Assembly (NCBI GenBank): GCA_003233295.1
Contig: QILJ01000329.1
Location: 1 to 7,573, forward strand
Reading direction: 5' to 3'
DNA length: 7,573 bases
Origin: Ignavibacteria bacterium
GTDB lineage: Bacteria; Bacteroidota; Ignavibacteria; Ignavibacteriales; Melioribacteraceae
Below are positions 7,278 to 7,573 of the stretch, one piece after another. The translations under genes and the position numbers were made by a program. How positions within the stretch are numbered: the stretch's first letter is position 1; each line of letters opens with the position of its first letter. The notes below the pieces were generated by a model. The model was not told where the DNA came from. It was given only the letters and a program-made list of their open reading frames with translations, and did no database searches.

Positions 7278-7556
7278 CTACAAAACGATTATTAAATAAA
7301 CTCCTCCTAACATCAGAAGTGTTGCGATACTTCTATGTAACAAGGCATGTTCGGAAAATATTTTCCCTCCGATAATCGTTGCAAAAAATATCGATGTTCG
7401 TTTGATTGAAAGGACAAGCGCTACCGGAGCTATTTTCATTGCCTCTAATAATAAATAACGATATCCAATAGTAAACAATGCAATCAAGATGATCCAATAA
7501 TACTGCTGCGTTTCAACATTTTTAATTAATTTATAGAGATAGGTAGATAAGTTCAT
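7278..7556 (-). CDS. EamA/DMT-type membrane transporter, C-terminal fragment
   Basis: The 92-residue ORF has three hydrophobic segments (about 20-40, 44-62 and 74-92). Its block LLLEAMKIAPVALVLSIKRT is the typical helix 8-9 region of EamA-family drug/metabolite transporters, followed by the motif GGKIFSEHALLHR and a final helix with GGVYLIIVL. Family members have about ten helices and 280-300 residues, so roughly two thirds is missing. The frame is closed just upstream by TAA codons at 7562-7560 and 7568-7566, and the ATG at 7556 has no ribosome binding site. It is therefore either a remnant or the end of a frameshifted gene. Another frame, open from the right edge to about 7534, begins with hydrophobic residues (FLMLIYELIYLSL) and could be the displaced upstream part. 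The substrate is unknown. It lies 121 bases upstream of the kinase-like gene on the same strand. Confidence 0.7.
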   Translation of the reverse strand: MNLSTYLYKLIKNVETQQYYWIILIALFTIGYRYLLLEAMKIAPVALVLSIKRTSIFFATIIGGKIFSEHALLHRSIATLLMLGGVYLIIVL

Positions 7557-7573
7557 ATATTAACATTAAAAAA

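Overview
This is AT-rich bacterial DNA. Most genes have weak or no Shine-Dalgarno sequence, apart from one strong AAGGAGG. The proteins resemble those of the Bacteroidota/Ignavibacteriota group. That placement is inferred from protein flavour, a TAnnTTTG-type promoter element and base composition, and there is no rRNA or marker phylogeny to confirm it. No tRNA, rRNA, CRISPR array or insertion sequence was seen.

Layout. Positions 1-2765 (minus) hold nearly all of uvrA, the damage-recognition ATPase of nucleotide excision repair; its last 20 or so codons lie beyond the left edge. Positions 2766-3121 are a divergent intergenic region. It contains an 18-bp perfect palindrome near uvrA, three TTGAACA repeats, and a LacI-family-like operator (TTTGAAAA-N3-TTTTCAAA) just before the plus-strand genes. 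Positions 3122-5275 (plus) encode a secreted 717-residue protein that looks like a TIM-barrel glycoside hydrolase of the DUF6259 type. A Gfo/Idh/MocA NAD(P)-dependent sugar dehydrogenase follows 19 bases later (5295-6281). The two form a likely operon for taking apart and oxidising an unknown glycan or glycoside, probably controlled by a LacI-type repressor.

The right-hand third is notable for damage. The oxidoreductase loses its conserved C-terminal helix to one extra G in a GGG run near 6270, and the missing tail is readable in the next frame to 6357. The convergent cytidylate-kinase-like gene (7156-6418, minus) is split by an exact 10-bp tandem duplication at 6645-6664; removing one copy restores a 242-residue protein. 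Upstream of it, an EamA-type transporter is present only as its last three membrane helices (7556-7278, minus), with in-frame stops directly before its first ATG. Three broken genes in about 1.3 kb suggest either local gene decay or consensus errors in this part of the assembly. Raw reads or a close relative would decide which.

The best candidate for something not well described is the hydrolase-dehydrogenase pair with its operator. Its substrate cannot be read from the sequence.
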